A DNA stretch of 64,000 nt from Ascaphus truei (Eukaryota; Chordata; Amphibia; Anura; Ascaphidae): positions 10,279,431 through 10,343,430 of the forward strand of contig CM071586.1 of the NCBI GenBank assembly GCA_036426205.1. Reading direction: 5' to 3'. Positions 1 to 8,995 of this stretch are shown piece after piece. How positions within the stretch are numbered: position 1 is the first letter of the stretch; every line of letters starts with the position of its first letter. The position numbers and the translations under genes are program-made. A model generated the notes under the pieces. That model was given only the letters and a program-made list of their open reading frames with translations. It searched no databases and was not told the origin of the DNA.

Positions 1-1497
1 CTGACCCAGCCTTTCTCACATACACAGAACGCAGCATGAAGAGGCTCAGTGAAGGTGGCAGTGACGGTGTGTAAGTGTCTGATCGGGTCACACAGCTGAT
101 AAAAGGACAGCCGCCCAGCCTCATAGTCCAGGTATATTCCTAATCTCTGCAAGGGAGACTCGGGATATATCTGTGTTTCTATTGAGTCATGTATCACTGA
201 ATGATTATTACCACACATGTACAAACCCCAGGACTTCTTATTCTGTCCTGTGAGGGACTGACGTCCTTTCCTTACTATACTGGGATAGGAAATCCCTACC
301 CCCCTGACCCCTGAGTCACTGATCTCCACTTCCCAGTAATGTTGTCCTGAGGAAAAACTTCTGCTGCTTAAAACCTGAGGACCCACAAATCTCTCTGGTG
401 TATTTGGGCGTAACTGGTTTGTTTGTGACCAGGATGCAGTTTTCAGGTCACCTGATAAAGATACATTATTTGCAGCTGTATTTACATCCAGTAATATGCC
501 TGAATCCCCCTGCACACAGAACCCGCTCTTTGATTTTAGATCAGTCACAATATCAGCTAATCTCTGTAAGGTCAGTGGGATCAGAACCTCATCCAAATCC
601 CCTACAGCAGGGACCTTATTACCCCCTCTCTCTCTGTCCTCAGCATTGTTTGGTTCCCGTCCCTGTAAGACAGTTAATGGATCAGTGATGTTGCTCAGCT
701 CCTCAATGTGAAGCATCTTCCTGGACAGCTCGTCCTTCTTTATTTCCAGCTGCTGGATTAGATCAGAGACTCGGAGAGAAACCTGCTCTTCCCACCTGGT
801 GATCTCACTCAGGACTCGCTTCTCTAGGACTTCCAGCTCTGCCCTGATGTCCCTAATCAGGGCAGTGACTCGGTCTGTTACCCCGGCTGCTTTCTCTTGC
901 ACTTCTCTCTGCTGTCCCTGCAGACTCTGGGCCCTTTTCTCAGTCTCCTCTCTCACTGAGGTCAGTTTCTCCAGAACATGTCTCAGTTTCTCCTTCTTCT
1001 TCTCAGAGGCCTCATTCAGCGACTCCACCTTGTGTCCCCTGTGCTCTCCGACCAGGCAGCAGGACACACAGATACAGGCAGCATCCTCAGAGCAGTAATA
1101 CTCTAGGAGCTTCTTGTGGACGGGACATTTCCTGTTCTTTAAGGAGGTGGTTGGCTCAGTTAAGACGTGTTCCTCTGACTTGCTGTGTCTCTCTAGGTGA
1201 ATATCACACAGGGAGGCGTCACACTGCAGACAGGTTTTAGCAGCGGGTACAGAGGAGGTAACACAGTAAGTGCAGAAGATCACAGCCTCCTCCTGCTCCG
1301 GCTGAGTAGAAAGGAAACGCTCCGCTATGTTACACAGCTTCAGGTTCCTCTGCAGTGCAGGGCGCTCCTGAAACTCTGCTCTGCATTCAGGACAGGTATA
1401 AAGTCCAGATCCCTCCTGGGAATCCCATACACTCCCAATACAGCCCTGGCAGAAGTTATGCCCACATCTCAGCGTTACAGGCTGGGTATAAATCTGA
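1..1497 (-). pseudogene. TRIM family E3 ligase copy A, N-terminus missing, runs off window edge
   Basis: On the minus strand one reading frame stays open from about 1495 to base 1. In order it shows the second half of a RING finger (CGHNFC, then CPEC near 1390), a B-box1-like zinc cluster, a B-box2 (CPVH, CVSC, HRGH), a long coiled coil (about 1030-700) and a PRY/SPRY domain (about 600-1; WEVEI, YEAGRLSFY). Only a few C-terminal residues lie beyond the window. TRIM proteins of this layout are ubiquitin ligases, many acting in antiviral innate immunity; that role is inferred from the family. The first 20 or so residues, including the first RING Cys pair, are absent. At about 1497 the frame joins, out of frame, the PRY/SPRY of copy B. 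The body is well preserved, so this could be a recently broken gene or an assembly join. Confidence 0.85.
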
Positions 1498-2759
1498 TTC
1501 ACTGATCTCCACTTCCCAGTAATGTTGTCCTGAGGAAAAATTCCTGGTGCTTAAAACCTGATGATTCTCAAATCTCTCTGGTGTATTTGGGCGTAACTGG
1601 TTTCTTTCTGAACAGGATGCAGTTTTCAGGTCACCTGATACAGATACATTATTAGCCGCTGTATTTACATCCAGTAATATGCCTGAAGCCTCCTGCACAC
1701 AGAACCCGCTCTTTGCTTTTAGATCAGTCACAATATCAGCTAATCTCTGTAAGGTCAGTGGGATCAGAACCTCATCCAAATCCCCTACAGCAGGGACCTT
1801 ATTATCCTCTCTCTCTCTCTGTCCTCATTATCTCCCTCCTCAGCATCACAGAAGTCAGCATTGTCCGATTCCCGTCCGTGTAAGACAGTTAATGGATCAG
1901 TGATGTTGCTCAGCTCCTCAATGTGAAGCATCTTCCTGGACAGCTCGTCCTTCTTTATTTCCCGCTGCTGGATTAGATCAGAGACTGGGAGAGAAACCTG
2001 CTCTTCCCACCTGGTGATCTCACTCAGGACTCGCTTCTCTAGGACTTCCAGCTGTGCCCTGATGTCCCTAATCAGGGCAGTGACTCGGTCTGTTACCCCG
2101 GCTGCTTTATCTTGCACTTGTCTCTTCTGTCCCTGCAGACTCTGGGCCCTTTTCTCAGTCTCCTCTCTCACTGAGGTCAGTTTCTCCAGAACATGTCTCA
2201 GTTTCTCCTTCTTCTTCTCAGAGGCCTCATTCAGCGACTCCACCTGGTGTCCCCTGTGCTCTCCGACCAGGCAGCAGGACACACAGATACAGACAGCATC
2301 CTCAGTGCAGTAATACTTCAGGATCTCCTTGTGGACGGGACATTTCCTGTTCTTTAAGGAAGTGGTTGGCTCAGTTAAGACGTGTTCCACTACTTTGTTG
2401 TGTCTTTTTAAGTGAATATCACACATGGAGACTTCACACTGCAGACATATTTTAGCAGCGGGTACAGAGGAGGTAACACAGTAAGTGCAGAAGATCCTAG
2501 TCTCCTCCTGCTCTGGCTGAGTAGAAGGGAAACGCTCCGCTATGTTACACAGCTTCAGGTTCCTCTGCAGTGCAGGACGCCCCTGAAACTCTGCTCTGCA
2601 TTCAGGACAGGTATAAAGCCCAGATCCCTCCTGGGAATCCCACACACTCCCAATACAGCCCTGGCAGAAGTTATGTCCACATCTCAGCGTTACAGGCTGG
2701 GTATGAATGCTCAGGCAGATGGGGCAGTTTAGCTCCTCTCTCAGATCAGCAGACGCCAT
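1498..2759 (-). pseudogene. TRIM family E3 ligase copy B, frameshifted before the SPRY domain and 3'-truncated
   Basis: The ATG at 2759 (MASADLREEL) is preferred. An upstream in-frame TTG at 2774 would add five residues but is not a normal animal start. The frame encodes an intact C3HC4 RING (CPIC, CGHNFC, CPEC), a B-box1-like cluster, B-box2 (CPVH to HRGH) and a coiled coil, then stops at 1785 after about 324 residues. Next to copies A and C, a CT run at about 1806-1821 is two bases longer (16 against 14). This shifts the frame and creates the stop; the correct frame resumes at 1779 (MDEVLIPL) into the PRY region. The PRY/SPRY breaks at about 1497, where copy A begins. A truncated RING-B-box-coiled-coil protein could still be made. 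Family role: ubiquitin ligase, probably immune. Confidence 0.88.
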
Positions 2760-2941
2760 GCTTGGAAGCAGCAACAGGAAACGAAACTTACATTCTCCTT
2801 TGTCTCATATAACCAACAGGGCATGTTTTTCCCTGAACAGCACACAGGGGAGGGAGGGGGGGTGGGTTGTGACTCTGACTTTAGCTGTGTGACTATTAAC
2901 CCTGTCAGTTCCTGGCTGCAGTATACAATATGAGGAATGGG
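2760..2941 (-). promoter_or_regulatory. TRIM copy B 5' flank with IRF-like site
   Basis: This flank is shared with TRIM copies C and D and with stray fragments at 8928, 48483 and 51935. At 2777-2788 the plus strand reads GGAAACGAAACT, which contains the IRF core AANNGAAA (2779-2786) about 18 bp upstream of the ATG. The same 12-mer is kept in copies C (19460-19471) and D (41459-41470). Interferon control is an inference from the motif and the gene family. The site could lie in the 5' UTR. Confidence 0.5.
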
Positions 2942-2947
2942 AGTATT

Positions 2948-3322
2948 GTATTGTATGTCTTTATTTATATAGCGCCATTAATGTACATAGCGCTTCACAG
3001 CAGTAATACATGTGGTAATCAAATAAATAACAGATCATAGGAATAAGTGCTTTAGACATAAAAGTAACATTAAGGAAGAGGAGTCCCTGCCCCGAGGAGC
3101 TTACAGTCTAATTGGTAGGTAGGGAGAACGTACAGAGACAGGAGGAGGGAGTTCTGGTAAGTGCATCTGCAGGGGGCCAAGCTTATGTATCATGTGTTCA
3201 GAATATCCACAGTGCTATTCATATGCTTCTTTAAGCAAGTGTGTCTTAAGGTGGGTCTTAAAGGTGGATAGAGTGGGTGCTAGTCGGATACAGAGGGGAA
3301 GGGCATTCCAGAGGTGTGGGGC
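2948..3322 (+). repeat. Short interspersed element with 6-bp target duplication
   Basis: A 375-bp unit begins with a TTTATATAGCGC-type sequence and includes CTGCCCCGAGGAGCTTACAG, typical of abundant amphibian and fish repeats whose family name I cannot give. AGTATT occurs on both sides (2942-2947 and 3323-3328). The flanks join cleanly to match the uninterrupted versions at 41597 and 51991. No protein is encoded. Confidence 0.7.
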
Positions 3323-3471
3323 AGTATTTAAAAGAATTTGCAGCATGTCTCCTATCTGTGCTCACATGAGGTGTTTGGTGACATGTGACCGAGGTTTAGC
3401 ACTTCAGGTGTTAAGTAACCTTTTAAGTCAGCTGTGTGTGTTAAGAAACCAGAGGTCCAAGATGGGGCTGT
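3323..3471 (+). repeat. TRIM-flank duplicated segment
   Basis: This segment (beginning AGTATTTAAAAG) lies between the TRIM 5' flank and LTR-A. It recurs at 10330-10479, 41605-41749 and 52005-52120 plus 54665-54696, always in the same order, and marks copies of one duplicated locus. No coding signal. Confidence 0.75.
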
Positions 3472-3777
3472 TGTGACGGTAGGGGGTGACCTGGCTCACA
3501 AATAAAGGTTACGCCCGGTTTTGGTTACTCCTGATCCGTGTATAAGGATCCAAGAGAGTTAGCTCTTGGGCCCAGTAACATTGTATCTTTACCATGTGTT
3601 ATCTGTAATAAAAGTATTTTTTGTGTTGTTACCTTTCCGGGCGCGCAATAAAGCAGGGATTGCTGGGGGATGAGTTTCAGGAGGTTTTGCTGAGGAATTG
3701 TTGTCAGAATGTGCCTAGAGTTGCCGGTTCCCCTATAAATGTACCTGGGAATCATGCCTGATTCTACAGGAGTCAGG
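3472..3777 (+). mobile_element. LTR-A copy 1, 5' fragment with one 41-bp unit
   Basis: It begins TGTGACGG, as the other LTR-A copies begin TGTGACGGGAG, and follows the same flank. A single copy of the 41-bp unit (core GCAATAAAGCAGGGATTG) sits at about 3641-3682. The element then runs to the CCTATAAATG box and is cut off near 3777 by the RFX-motif repeat. Confidence 0.7.
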
Positions 3778-4108
3778 GTTGCCACCTTCGACTGACGGCC
3801 AACCCGGAGATTTTTTAATTTATTTTTTAAATGACACTGTTGCCATGACAACGGGGCGCCATGCAACGTCACGCGGCGTCAAGTTGCCATGACAACGTGG
3901 CACCGCATCACGTCATGACATGTGGCATCTCATTGTCATGGCAACGGGAATCACGTAATGCTGTTACGTCACGTGACGTTCCCGTTGGCATGGCAACGCA
4001 GCGCCATTTTACGCTGCGCAGCCTTATTGACAGTAGTTGTAGGGGGAGATGCCGAAGACATTGCTGTTGCAGGTACGGTTGCTGCGTTAATGGTATATGG
4101 AATTGTAA
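3778..4108. repeat. RFX X-box-rich interspersed repeat, copy 1
   Basis: Four X-box-like inverted motifs of the form GTTGCCATGRCAAC lie at 3839-3852, 3883-3896, 3932-3945 and 3984-3997. The sequence is also rich in ACGT. A second copy lies at 33288-33598. RFX factors bind GTTNCC-ATGG-NAAC sites; binding here is inference. Family name unknown. Confidence 0.65.
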
Positions 4109-4249
4109 ATTACCTTATGTCATTTCTATTATTTATAACCAACGCTGATGACAATCTCACAAAAGGTCAAGTTTGTGGAAAGCAACTTGAATCACTAGTG
4201 GCGGTAGCAGCAGCAGCAATACATTGCCACAAGTTGCATACACACATAT

Positions 4250-4288
<39 letters not shown>
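4109..4288. repeat. Unassigned sequence ending in a (TG)n(TA)n microsatellite
   Basis: No gene is visible. A TG run followed by a TA run occupies about 4254-4288 and abuts the Gmr1-like LTR. Confidence 0.8.
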
Positions 4289-4868
4289 TGTGACAAACAG
4301 CTTACTCCGGGGCTCCGCTGCTTGTCCGGGACGGTTAGAACACGGTCTTTTGGGGTAGGTTAAATGAGGAGGCGTCACGTACTGTTCCTTTAAACAGGCT
4401 GTGCCTGGTTTATTCAGTCCCAGGCACTGAGACTGCCACAGTGCATACAACAAAACACATCAAAACAAAAGCTGCTCACCTGAGCGATAACTTAACTTAG
4501 ATTTCCCTAACTCAGGGTGGAAGTGGCTTTTCCACTTTCCAACAACAAAACAAGGTACTTTTGCAGAGTTAGCCAAATGAACAGAACAATTGAACCTGTG
4601 TGGGGAAGGGGCTTCTCCCCACTGTGTTCAGCAGCCTTCCAGGCTCTGGAGAAGAGACAAGAGCAAACAGGAAATCAGTCTTACATACCTGATTTCTAAT
4701 TAGCATGACAGGTGACAGAAATCCCTCAGTTCCAGCGCTTGCCCAAAACTGTGGGATGGAGTGCATGTATTATAAGGCTGCACTCCCAGGCCAGACAGGA
4801 TAGAAACTGTTCAGTATCCTGGGAGCCCTATATATGGAATTTATTACCATCCCCTGGTTTCTGTCACA
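4289..4868 (-). repeat. 3' LTR of the Gmr1-like element
   Basis: The 580-bp sequence has TG..CA ends, and its outer 7 bases are inverted (TGTGACA / TGTCACA). An AATAAA on the minus strand (plus TTTATT at 4409-4414) can serve polyadenylation, and a TATATA box lies near 4830. The polypurine tract sits directly 5' of it. No second LTR is present for comparison. Confidence 0.85.
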
Positions 4869-6818
4869 TATCCTCCCCCCCAGCTCAGACCCTGAGGGAT
4901 GAGCGACCATGGATATTAGGGAGTGCATCCTTGACAACCCGTCAGCATTGCCATGTTTGTGCCCTGACCTGTGTTCCACAGAAAATTTAAAGGGTTGTAG
5001 GCTTAGGAACCACCTGGTCACTCTAGCATTCTTTTCCCTGTTTTGACACATCCAGGTAAGGGGTGCATGATCTGTGACCAACCGGAATTTTCTCCCCAAC
5101 AGGTAGTATTTGAGCGTCTCTACAGCCCACTTTATTGCGAGACACTCTTTCTCTACTATGGAGTAATTTTTCTCCTGGGGATTTAGTTTCCTACTTAAAT
5201 AAAGGATGGGGTGTTCCTCACCTTGAGACTCCTGGGAGAGTACCGCCCCCAGCCCTACCTCAGATGCGTCGGTTTGGACTACGAACTCTTTGGAGAAGTC
5301 AGGTGTGACCAACACTGGTTGGGCACAGAGAGCTTCTTTCAGGCTTCTAAAGGCCTGTTCGGTTTCGGGGGACCACTTTACCATAAGTGGTCCTCTTGCT
5401 TTTGTGAGGTCGGTTAGTGGGGTTGCCTTAGTCGCAAAATTGGGAATAAACCTTCTATAGTACCCAATTAACCCCAAAAAGGTCCTTACTTGTTTTTTTG
5501 TAACTGGCCTTGGCCAACCTTGTATCGCCTCCACTTTGAGTGTTTGGGGTTTGAGTAAACCTCTGCCAATAGAATACCCCAGATACTTGGCCTCCTCCAG
5601 ACCAATGGTGCATTTAGCGGGGTTAGCAGTTAGTCCAGCAGACCGAACTGCGTCGAGCACAGCTTGGACCTTTGGAAGGTGGGATTGCCAATCTTCACTA
5701 TGGATTACCACATCATCCAGGTAGGCAGCAGCATACCGAGCATGTGGTTTTAAAATTTTATCCATCATTCTTTGGAATGTGGCGGGAGCTCCATGTAAGC
5801 CAAAAGGCAGCACCCTATACTGAAAGAGGCCGTCTGGGGTTGAGAAGGCTGTCTTTTCTTTTGCCCTTTCTGTGAGGGGAACCTGCCAGTACCCTTTTGT
5901 TAGGTCTAGGGTTGTGAGATATCGGGCTTTGCCCAGTCTCTCTACAAGTTCATCTACCCTGGGCATAGGGTAAGTATCAAATTTTGACACCGCGTTTAGT
6001 TTCCGGTAGTCATTACAAAACCTTGTTGTACCATCTGGCTTTGGGACTAAGACTATAGGGCTGTTCCACCCACTTTGGGATTCCTCAATTACGCCTAGTT
6101 TTAGCATTTTTTTAACCTCTAAACTTATAGCCTCTCTTTTGGCCTCTGGGATTCGGTACGGTTTAAGGTTAACTCGGACCCCCGGTTCAGAGACTAGGTC
6201 ATGTTCAATTACGCTAGTTCTACCTGGCTGTGTAGAGAAGATTTCTTTGTTTCTGCTCACTAAATTCTGAACCTCTTGTTTCTGATGAACAGACAGGGTT
6301 TCAGCTATGCTAACCTCTGGGTCAGTTTCTTGACTCTCTGACGGACCTGGGGTTACTAGGGTTGACAAGACTTCTCTATCTTTCCAGGGCTTGAGTAGGT
6401 TTATATGGTAAATTTGCTCAGGTTTCCTCCTACCTGGCTGTCTTACCTTATAATTTACTTCTCCCACTCTTTCCAAGACCTCATATGGCCCATGCCATTT
6501 AGCAAGGAATTTACTTTCCACGGTGGGAACCAGAACTAGTACCCTATCACCTGGAAAAAAAATTCTGACCCTAGCACCCTTATTATACGTATTCCTCTGT
6601 GCTTCTTGAGCTTTCTCCATGTGTTCCCTCGCTATGGGTAGGACTGCAGCAATGCGGTCCTGCATCTGGGCAACATGCTCTATTACACTTCTGTAAGGGG
6701 TAACCTCGTGTTCCCAAGTCTCTTTGGCTATATCCAGTAAGCCCCTTGGGTGTCGGCCATACAATAGTTCAAACGGGGAGAAGCCTGTGGATGATTGGGG
6801 AACTTCCCTAATGGCAAA
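4770..6818 (-). CDS. Gmr1-like pol: integrase C-terminus, reverse transcriptase, RNase H
   Basis: This is the open frame after the internal TAA at 6819. It begins with the end of the integrase core (FSPFELLYGRHP) and the integrase GPY/F module (WHGPYEVLERVG, about 6500). Next comes reverse transcriptase (about 6200-5560) with CNDYRKLN, LDLTKGYWQVPL, LPFGLHGAPATFQ and the catalytic YLDD near 5711-5722, then RNase H with QTDASEVGLGAVLSQ near 5270. The stop at 4770 lies inside the 3' LTR, so the last 30 or so codons are LTR sequence; coding similarity ends near 4890. The product would copy element RNA into cDNA. Placement of RT after integrase is the diagnostic oddity. Domain residues look intact. 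Confidence 0.9.
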   Translation of the reverse strand, partial: FAIREVPQSSTGFSPFELLYGRHPRGLLDIAKETWEHEVTPYRSVIEHVAQMQDRIAAVLPIAREHMEKAQEAQRNTYNKGARVRIFFPGDRVLVLVPTVESKFLAKWHGPYEVLERVGEVNYKVRQPGRRKPEQIYHINLLKPWKDREVLSTLVTPGPSESQETDPEVSIAETLSVHQKQEVQNLVSRNKEIFSTQPGRTSVIEHDLVSEPGVRVNLKPYRIPEAKREAISLEVKKMLKLGVIEESQSGWNSPIVLVPKPDGTTRFCNDYRKLNAVSKFDTYPMPRVDELVERLGKARYLTTLDLTKGYWQVPLTERAKEKTAFSTPDGLFQYRVLPFGLHGAPATFQRMMDKILKPHARYAAAYLDDVVIHSEDWQSHLPKVQAVLDAVRSAGLTANPAKCTIGLEEAKYLGYSIGRGLLKPQTLKVEAIQGWPRPVTKKQVRTFLGLIGYYRRFIPNFATKATPLTDLTKARGPLMVKWSPETEQAFRSLKEALCAQPVLVTPDFSKEFVVQTDASEVGLGAVLSQESQGEEHPILYLSRKLNPQEKNYSIVEKECLAIKWAVETLKYYLLGRKFRLVTDHAPLTWMCQNREKNARVTRWFLSLQPFKFSVEHRSGHKHGNADGLSRMHSLISMVAHPSGSELGGRICDRNQGMVINSIYRAPRILNSFYPVWPGSAAL
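4870..4885 (-). other. Polypurine tract
   Basis: The minus strand reads AGCTGGGGGGGAGGAT just before the 3' LTR. This is the expected plus-strand priming site of an LTR retrotransposon. Confidence 0.8.
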
Positions 6819-7751
6819 TTACAGGTACGGTAACAAACAATCCCAGTTTTTCCCATCTTTATCGACCGCCCGCCGTAACATGCTCTTTAAGGTTTTATTG
6901 AACCTTTCCACTAAACCATCTGTTTGTGGATGATAGACTGAGGTTCTGAGATGCTTGATTTTTAGGAGTTTACATAACTCTTTTGTTACTTGGGACATAA
7001 ACGGTGTTCCCTGGTCAGATAGAATCTCTTTAGGAATTCCAACCCGGGAAAACAGAACTACTAACTCTTTTGCTATGTTTTTGGCCGAGGTGCTACGTAG
7101 GGGAACTGCCTCCGGATATCGGGTGGCATAATCTAATATTACCAATATATGCTGATGTCCCCTAGCAGACTTTATTAGGGGTCCTACTAGATCCATAGCA
7201 ATCCGGTCAAATGGTACCTCTATTATGGGAAGGGGTACCAATGGGCTGCGGTACGCCTTGAACGGGGCGGTGATCTGACATGCTGGGCATGAGGAACAAT
7301 AATTCGTAATTTCTGCCAGAACCCCAGGCCAATAGAAGCTTCGGAGAACCTTTTCTTTTGTCTTTTCCACCCCTAGGTGTCCCCCCAATGGATGACTATG
7401 TGCGAGGTGTAACACTACATTACGGAATGTCCGTGGTACCAACAATTGTTTAGTTGTAACTGATTTTCTTTTATCAACCCGATATACTAGGTCGTTCTCT
7501 ACCTCGAAGTAGGGGTAAGCAAGCGACCTATCTGGTTGGCCAAGAGTACTATTCAGGTCCCGTATATTTCCCCTTGCTACCTCTAATGTGGGGTCCTCCC
7601 ACTGGGCCTTCTTAAAACTCCCAGGACTGACCTCTAGGTCAGCGAGGGTCTTATCCGGTTCTGGGGTGGTAAGTGTCTGATCAACATCCTGATTTGGGGT
7701 ATTCCCTACCAAAGTAGTGATGGGGAAGGGAATTTTACAGCACTCCTCCTT
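6819..7751 (-). CDS. Gmr1-like pol: integrase core, ended by an in-frame TAA
   Basis: The frame continues from the gag-protease part without a shift. It shows an HHCC zinc-binding module (HLAHSHPLGGH, then CSSCPAC, about 7400-7260) and a DDE core: D in MDLVGPL near 7190, D in LSDQGTPF near 7015, E in TDGLVERFNKT near 6910. The TAA at 6819-6821 follows WDCLLPYL and the same frame continues into FAIREVPQSS, so this is a single nonsense change. A first ATG at 7712 exists, but the protein was probably made as part of a longer polyprotein. Confidence 0.88.
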   Translation of the reverse strand, partial: KEECCKIPFPITTLVGNTPNQDVDQTLTTPEPDKTLADLEVSPGSFKKAQWEDPTLEVARGNIRDLNSTLGQPDRSLAYPYFEVENDLVYRVDKRKSVTTKQLLVPRTFRNVVLHLAHSHPLGGHLGVEKTKEKVLRSFYWPGVLAEITNYCSSCPACQITAPFKAYRSPLVPLPIIEVPFDRIAMDLVGPLIKSARGHQHILVILDYATRYPEAVPLRSTSAKNIAKELVVLFSRVGIPKEILSDQGTPFMSQVTKELCKLLKIKHLRTSVYHPQTDGLVERFNKTLKSMLRRAVDKDGKNWDCLLPYL

Positions 7752-8927
7752 TTACCCCTTCTTATTTGGGCCCTCGTCAACCTCCATTTCTGAAAACGGG
7801 AAAGGATTTATTTCTTCTAATACTTCGTTATGGTCCGCTATTGAACTCTGGGCGCTATTCTGAGCGGGGGACCACATTTTTAGAAAATGGGGAAAGTCGG
7901 TCCCTATTAACACATCATGTGCCAGTTTGGGTACAATACCCACCTTGAAATCTAAAGAACCAAACTCTGTTTCAAAAAAAACATCAACAGTGGAATATTC
8001 ATGATTATCCCCATGTATACAACAAATTGCCATTCTTTGTGAACTGTTTCCCTGTTTCTTCTTAATGGGCAAGAGGTATTCGGACACTAGTGTGACCATG
8101 CTCCCAGAGTCCAGAAGTGCCCGAACCCTCCTACCATTAACCTTTACAAATGCCCACAGATGGTTATTCAAGGGGTCCTCTGGGCTAGGGCGCATACATT
8201 GGGACAACAGCGAATAAGGTTCCACGCTGTTGCATTGCATGGGCTCATCATTTAGTGGGCAGATTTTTGCTGTGTGGCCCCTCTCATGACAATTTACACA
8301 TTTAGGTACATAGTCTGTGTCCCACTTAGAGCCTTTTCCCGGCTCCCCATGTTGGCTATTGCCCTTAGTGTGCGAACCACTGTTGCTGGTGCTGCGTGAA
8401 GGTGGTCGCCGCTCTTCAGCTCCCCTTAACCCCGGTACCCTTTTACCGTCTCTGGAAGAGTCCTGGAACCTCGGGTAGTGGGGTTGCTCCACGACTGGGG
8501 GTTGCGGGTGCTCTCCTGCTGCATTGTACCTTTCTACGAGGGCCACAAGCTCATCCGCATTGTGGGGGTCACTCCGACTGACCCAATGGCGTAAGGCAGA
8601 GGGAAGTTTCCTCAAGAACTGGTCCATGACCAACCGTTCCACGATGTGGCTTGCTGAGTTGATCTCGGGTTGTAGCCACTTCCGGGCGAGGTGGATGAGG
8701 TCATACATCTGGCTTCGGGTGGCTTTATCCATCGTGAAGGACCATGCGTGAAACCTTTGGGCGCGAACAGCCGTGGTTACGCCGAGGCGGGCGAGGATCT
8801 CGAACTTCAATTTTGCATAGACGTTAGCTTCGGCTGGCTCTAGATCAAAGTAAGCCTTCTGGGGTTCGCCGCTTAGGAAGGGTGCGATTAGACCAGCCCA
8901 CTCAGCTTCTGGCCATCCCTCTTACTC
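7752..8927 (-). CDS. Gmr1-like gag and protease, 5'-truncated
   Basis: The frame is open up to the truncation at about 8927, upstream of the in-frame TTG at 8810. The capsid part (about 8920-8500; WAGLIAPFLSGE, KFEILARLGVTTAVRAQ) resembles the vertebrate SCAN domain. A CCHC knuckle follows (CVNCHERGHTAKIC, about 8310-8270), then a retropepsin-type protease with ALLDSGSMVTLVS near 8110. The stop is TAA at 7752-7754; the same frame continues into pol. Gag packages element RNA and the protease cleaves the polyprotein. The stop could be a decay mutation or a site normally read through; nothing here decides. Confidence 0.85.
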
Positions 8928-8995
8928 AGACTTTAGCTGTGTGACCATTAACCCTGTAAGTTCCTGGCTGCAGTATACAATATGAGGAATGAGTA
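8928..8995. repeat. Stray TRIM 5' flank fragment
   Basis: It matches the far end of the TRIM 5' flank seen at 2871-2941, ending ATGAGGAATGAGTA, with no TRIM gene attached. The Gmr1 truncation point is its left edge, so the TRIM gene once here was probably lost. Confidence 0.75.

Larger units (their letters stand above)
4289..8927 (-). mobile_element. Gmr1-like Ty3/gypsy LTR retrotransposon, 5'-truncated
   Basis: Read on the minus strand the element runs gag - protease - integrase - reverse transcriptase - RNase H - polypurine tract - 3' LTR. Ty3/gypsy elements normally place integrase last. Integrase before RT, with RT and integrase of Ty3/gypsy type, defines the Gmr1 group described in deuterostomes. 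The 5' LTR, primer site and start of gag are missing; the element ends abruptly at about 8927 against a TRIM 5' flank. One long frame is interrupted only by two in-frame TAA codons (7752-7754 and 6819-6821), so decay looks modest. Confidence 0.92.

Noticed and set aside
2760..2774. TTG at 2774 as the start of TRIM copy B
   Set aside because: A non-ATG start is unlikely in an animal gene; the ATG at 2759 gives the usual MASA start.
4770..4890. C-terminal 30-40 residues of the Gmr1 pol frame as protein
   Set aside because: They are encoded by the polypurine tract and LTR; the real domain ends before them.
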